Shown: positions 61,530 to 64,000 of the stretch, one piece after another
How positions within the stretch are numbered: position 1 is the stretch's first letter
How the letters are laid out: every line of letters begins with the position of its first letter
Assembly: GCF_006715165.1 (NCBI RefSeq)
Contig: NZ_VFMS01000001.1
Span: 2,480,001-2,544,000, forward strand
Length of the DNA stretch: 64,000 nt
Direction of reading: 5' to 3'
DNA from: Arthrobacter sp. SLBN-122
GTDB lineage: Bacteria > Actinomycetota > Actinomycetes > Actinomycetales > Micrococcaceae
Made by a program: the position numbers and the translations under genes
The notes under the pieces: model-generated
The model's input: only the letters and a program-made list of their open reading frames with translations
Database searches by the model: none
Told to the model about the DNA's origin: nothing

Positions 61530-62070
61530 CCAGCACATCCTTGGCAGCATCCCAGGCGCTGATTTCGCATCCGTTGCTCCGCGCAAAGGAGGATTCCACC
61601 GCTACACCGTCCACCATGCCCGTGACCGCGGCTTTTTGTGGGCCCCCGTACTGCTGGGTGCACGGCCGGGACGTTCCGGGCTCCGTTGGTGACAGGATGC
61701 CCGGGTTGGCCTTCAGGGCTGCGCAGGCCGCGGCCGCGTTGGGGTGGCTGCTTTCCGCGGCCGGGGTGCCGGAGGCGCAGACCAGCGTGTAATCGAGTTC
61801 GGCCGCGCCCTGGGACGGCACCACCGTGATGGCGAGTTCCGCGTTTCCCTGCCCGGGGCCGGCACTTGGCTGCGACGTGGCGGGAGCGGGTGCCGCTACC
61901 GAGGTTTCGGTGTCGGGGGAGGGAGTGGCAGAGGCGGCAGGTGAACTTCCTGTGGATGAGGAAGGAGGCGCAGTTGAGGCCGATGCGCCATTGTCAGGAG
62001 TGCCGCTGCAACCGGAAATCAGCCCGGCGCCAACCGCCAGGACCGCTGCGAGCATGCGGAAATTACGCAT
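61507..62070 (-). CDS. SSI-like protease inhibitor lipoprotein
   Basis: This 187-residue protein has a lipoprotein signal (lipobox LISGC, Cys near 21), a Ser/Thr/Pro-rich linker to about 80, and a C-terminal SSI-like domain. The domain has four Cys: YTLVCASGTP and AAAACAAL (first pair), RPCTQQYGGPQ and SNGCEISAW (second pair). By analogy with SSI the reactive-site loop would be CTQQY, with Gln at P1. Start at 62070 has GGAGAGGAAG upstream. It lies two genes from the secreted subtilase it may restrain. Inhibition is an inference. Confidence 0.75.
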   Translation of the reverse strand: MRNFRMLAAVLAVGAGLISGCSGTPDNGASASTAPPSSSTGSSPAASATPSPDTETSVAAPAPATSQPSAGPGQGNAELAITVVPSQGAAELDYTLVCASGTPAAESSHPNAAAACAALKANPGILSPTEPGTSRPCTQQYGGPQKAAVTGMVDGVAVESSFARSNGCEISAWDAAKDVLGAAGGAS

Positions 62071-62154
62071 CGGGCTTCCTCTCCTTGGTCCAGTTATTCT
62101 AGTCGCTTGTGCCGCTGGCAACAGGCCGGGGCTGGTTCTGGTCCTGGCCGCCGC

Positions 62155-62646
62155 TCACTGGGACGTGGCGGCGATCAGGCCCATCATGGTTGCGTGCAGC
62201 TCCGTGACCTGGTCCCGGGTCAGCCCCAGCCGATCCATCATGGTCCCCGGCACCTGCAGGGCCTGCTGCCGTAATGCCGCACCTTTGGGCGTCAGTTCGA
62301 CGGCGAGTGCACGCTCGTTTCCGTCCGCGCGGCGCCGCGTGATCAACTCCGCTGCCTCCAGTCTGCGGAGCAGCGGGGATATGGTGGCCGGCTCCTGGGC
62401 GAGGGACTCGCTGATGTTCCGCACCGTCCGCGGGCTGTCTTCCCACAGGCAGAGCATCACCAGGTACTGCGGATGGGTGAGGTTGAGTTTCTCAAGCACC
62501 GGCTTATAGGCCCCCACCACGCTTCGGGCAGCGACTGTAAGGGCAAAGCAGAGCTGGTGTTCCAGCAGCAGGTCTTCGTCCTGGACTTCACCCGGCTCTG
62601 CTGCGGCAGGCCCCGCCTTGTCCGTTTCTGCTGTCGTGGTGCGCAT
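62155..62646 (-). CDS. OhrR-type MarR-family regulator
   Basis: This 163-residue winged-helix repressor has EHQLCFALTVAARSVVGAY with Cys33 in the position of the reactive Cys of OhrR. LNLTHPQYLVMLCLWEDSPRTVRNISESLAQEPATISPLLRRLEAAELITRRRADGNERA follows. OhrR senses organic hydroperoxides by Cys oxidation and releases its operator. GGGAGG lies 4 nt before the ATG at 62646, so the ATG 12 bp earlier is not used. Two operator-like palindromes lie immediately upstream. No ohr gene is in the window. Confidence 0.87.
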   Translation of the reverse strand: MRTTTAETDKAGPAAAEPGEVQDEDLLLEHQLCFALTVAARSVVGAYKPVLEKLNLTHPQYLVMLCLWEDSPRTVRNISESLAQEPATISPLLRRLEAAELITRRRADGNERALAVELTPKGAALRQQALQVPGTMMDRLGLTRDQVTELHATMMGLIAATSQ

Positions 62647-62660
62647 GCGTCCTCCCATTG

Positions 62661-62687
62661 TTAGTGCACTAATTATTAGTGTACATT
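62661..62687. promoter_or_regulatory. Tandem MarR/OhrR operator boxes
   Basis: TTAGTGCACTAA (62661-62672) is a perfect 12-bp palindrome; TTAGTGTACATT (62676-62687) is an imperfect second copy, 15 bp centre to centre. They lie 14 bp from the regulator start and before the divergent small gene, so both may be controlled. Confidence 0.75.
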
Positions 62688-62723
62688 TGTTGCAGGTTGA
62701 CGGTGAGTGGAAGGAACTTCTTC

Positions 62724-62966
62724 ATGGGCAGGGACAAGTCCGCGGACAAGGGCAACGCCTCCCAGCGCTTCATGCGCGCCACAGGAAAGCTGCGCGCTGT
62801 TTTCGGCCCCGCAAGCCGCACCGCCCTGGGGCACGATATGACCGAAGAGAACCGCAGGCTGCTGGCACAGCGCCAGGCCGAAACCCAGCAGTGGGAAACC
62901 ATCACCAGGCCGGACGGCAGCACCTATGTGGTGCCACGCAACCCCGAAGACCGCTCGCTGCGCTAG
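62724..62966 (+). CDS. Small charged protein, tandem paralogue 1
   Basis: This 80-residue polar protein reads FMRATGKLRAVFGPASRTALGHDMTEENRRLLAQRQAETQQWETITRPDGSTYVVPRNPED. I recognise no family. It shares the LRxxFGPAxR block and a terminal YVVPR/YAVRR with the next gene, so the pair arose by duplication. AAGGAAC lies 7 nt before the ATG. It is divergent from the OhrR-like gene and next to its operators, which hints at peroxide-linked expression. Confidence 0.68.
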   Translation: MGRDKSADKGNASQRFMRATGKLRAVFGPASRTALGHDMTEENRRLLAQRQAETQQWETITRPDGSTYVVPRNPEDRSLR

Positions 62967-63086
62967 GAGTTTCCTTCCGCCGCACACCGGCGCCTTTTTC
63001 CTTCTGCGGGCTTAAGATAAGGGCACTGGCTCCTGCCGGAGCCACGTGCGCTTTCGCCCGAGCAATCGGGAAGGGGGTGGAAAACA

Positions 63087-63302
63087 GTGGCACATGTGAT
63101 TGATAGTTTCATGGGCCTGACTGAGCGGCTCCGCTTCTTCTTCGGTCCTGCCACCCGATTGGACGCTGATACGCCCGTGGTGCACAAACACGATGAATTC
63201 GAACAGGCCTCCGAAGAGGACCTCTCGCATTTCGTGGTCGAGACCGACTCAACCGGCCATCACTACGCGGTGCGCCGCGAAGACCTGGAACGTGAAGGCT
63301 GA
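63087..63302 (+). CDS. Small charged protein, tandem paralogue 2
   Basis: This 71-residue acidic protein reads FMGLTERLRFFFGPATRLDADTPVVHKHDEFEQASEEDLSHFVVETDSTGHHYAVRREDLE. It matches the preceding small protein in FMxxTxxLRxxFGPAxR and the YAVRR end. Function unknown. The GTG start has GAAGGGGG about 11 nt upstream. A 120-bp gap lies between the two paralogues. A strong terminator follows. Confidence 0.65.
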   Translation: MAHVIDSFMGLTERLRFFFGPATRLDADTPVVHKHDEFEQASEEDLSHFVVETDSTGHHYAVRREDLEREG

Positions 63303-63330
63303 TCCTTCCCAGGCGCACCCTAAACCAGGA

Positions 63331-63375
63331 AAGCCGGGCTGCCCTTCCCCGGAGGGAAAGGCAGCCCGGCTTTTT
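63331..63375. terminator. Bidirectional intrinsic terminator
   Basis: AAGCCGGGCTGCC (63331-63343) pairs with GGCAGCCCGGCTT (63360-63372), continued by an inner TTCCC/GGGAA helix, and is followed by TTT. It lies between the convergent small gene and aspartate kinase. Confidence 0.9.
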
Positions 63376-63382
63376 GATGCGC

Positions 63383-64000
63383 CTAGCGGCCGGTGCCGCC
63401 GTAGACGGTCGCTTCGCTTTCGGTGTCCAGGTCGAACGCCTTGTGGATCACGCGCACGGCCTCATCCAGCAGGTCGGCGTGCGTCACCACGGAGATGCGG
63501 ATCTCGGAGGTGGAGATCATGTTGATGTTGATGCCGGCGTCGGACAGCGCCTTGAAGAAGGTGGCGGAGACTCCCGGGTGGGAACGCATTCCGGCGCCGA
63601 TCAGGGAGAGCTTGCCAATCTGCTCGTTGTATTCGATGGTCTCGAAGCCAATTTGGTCCTGGGCTGCATGAAGGGCGGCCAAGGCGTCTGCGCCTTCGAC
63701 GATGGGCAGGGTGAAGGAGATGTCGGTCTTGCCCGTGCCGTGGGTGGAAACGTTCTGGACGATCATGTCGATGTTGGAGTGTGCGTCGGCGATGACCTGG
63801 AAGATCGCGGCGGCCTTGCCGGGGATGTCCGGGACGCCGACCACGGTGACCTTCGCTTCGGAACGGTCATGCGCAACGCCGGAGATGATTGGCTGCTCCA
63901 AGGCAACTCCCTCTTGAGTGGTGATCTTGTCGTCGGCGCTGGGGATGACCCAGGTGCCTTCATGCTGGCTGAATGAGGAACGGACGTGCAGGGGGACGCC
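63383..64000 (-). CDS. lysC: Aspartate kinase, C-terminal part (gene runs off window)
   Basis: This is the end of aspartokinase, the first enzyme of the aspartate family pathway. The visible part has VPLHVRSSFSQHEGTWVI, then the two ACT domains: AKVTVVGVPDIPGKAAAIFQVIADAHSNIDMIVQNVSTHGTGKTDISFT and KLSLIGAGMRSHPGVSATFFKALSDAGININMISTSEIRISVV. The ACT residues bind Lys and Thr for feedback inhibition. The gene continues past base 64000. An internal TTG at 63901 with AGAGGGAG 5 nt upstream fits the separately translated beta subunit known in Corynebacterium and Bacillus. Confidence 0.93.
   Translation of the reverse strand, partial: GVPLHVRSSFSQHEGTWVIPSADDKITTQEGVALEQPIISGVAHDRSEAKVTVVGVPDIPGKAAAIFQVIADAHSNIDMIVQNVSTHGTGKTDISFTLPIVEGADALAALHAAQDQIGFETIEYNEQIGKLSLIGAGMRSHPGVSATFFKALSDAGININMISTSEIRISVVTHADLLDEAVRVIHKAFDLDTESEATVYGGTGR

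Overview
The window is about 64 kb of high-GC DNA that reads like a chromosome segment of a Micrococcaceae actinobacterium, Arthrobacter or Pseudarthrobacter in the broad sense. The evidence is the GC-rich codon use with frequent GTG starts, the Asp23/AmaP envelope cluster, DUF3151 behind the class II aldolase, purSQL order, a HbpS-like protein beside a two-component system, and SSI-like inhibitors beside a large subtilase. Gene density is high. I see no rRNA, tRNA, insertion sequence, prophage or CRISPR array. Taxonomy and all functions are inferred from sequence reading; no database search was run.

Layout. 1-3454: 3' end of a GH68 levansucrase, then a five-gene Asp23/DUF2273/AmaP-like envelope operon. 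3468-10083: alpha-glucoside module (GH13 glucosidase, lipoprotein binding protein, two permeases, small membrane protein, LacI regulator) with a perfect cre-like operator between the divergent arms. 10106-18478: exonuclease III, a valine-type catabolic operon (HIBYL-CoA hydrolase, 3-hydroxyisobutyrate dehydrogenase, enoyl-CoA hydratase), DedA, an SDR, a MerR/TipA regulator with a textbook 19-bp-spacer promoter, and a cold-shock protein. 18610-21972: response regulator and histidine kinase divergent from a secreted HbpS/GlcG-like protein and an ankyrin lipoprotein. 22093-25681: thiolase and CoA-transferase operon divergent from an IclR regulator. 25780-32837: nadE, a FAD oxidoreductase open through into pyrE without a stop, GAF-ANTAR and STAS-like regulators, a Tat-exported hydrolase, a HAD phosphatase and a SpoU methyltransferase. 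32960-40400: fba, DUF3151, a secreted M14 peptidase, purA, a candidate small RNA, and a sigma factor with a membrane partner.

40463-49137 is the most coherent module. It is an organosulfur operon (ssuB, ssuA, ssuC, acs, sfnG, metY, CoA-binding protein) preceded by a SAM-I riboswitch whose P1 helix overlaps the ribosome binding site of ssuB. A second CoA-binding paralogue is divergent from it. The gene set links sulfonate and sulfone scavenging, homocysteine synthesis, and possibly recapture of the acetate released by MetY.

49134-64000: a 2OG-Fe(II) oxygenase, small DUF genes punctuated by three 60-bp palindromic repeats (two of which bracket an AbiEi/DUF559 nuclease-like gene), purSQL, a 1043-residue subtilase followed by two SSI-like inhibitor genes (one apparently cytosolic, one lipoprotein), an OhrR/MarR regulator with tandem operators, two tandem paralogous small proteins, and the 3' part of aspartate kinase with its internal beta-subunit start.

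Two window-wide patterns stand out. At least twelve genes have a TANNNT-like -10 box exactly 6-7 nt before the start codon, as expected for leaderless mRNAs. Three 3'-end hairpins share a GACGACGGCGG arm, all in the same orientation relative to the upstream gene.
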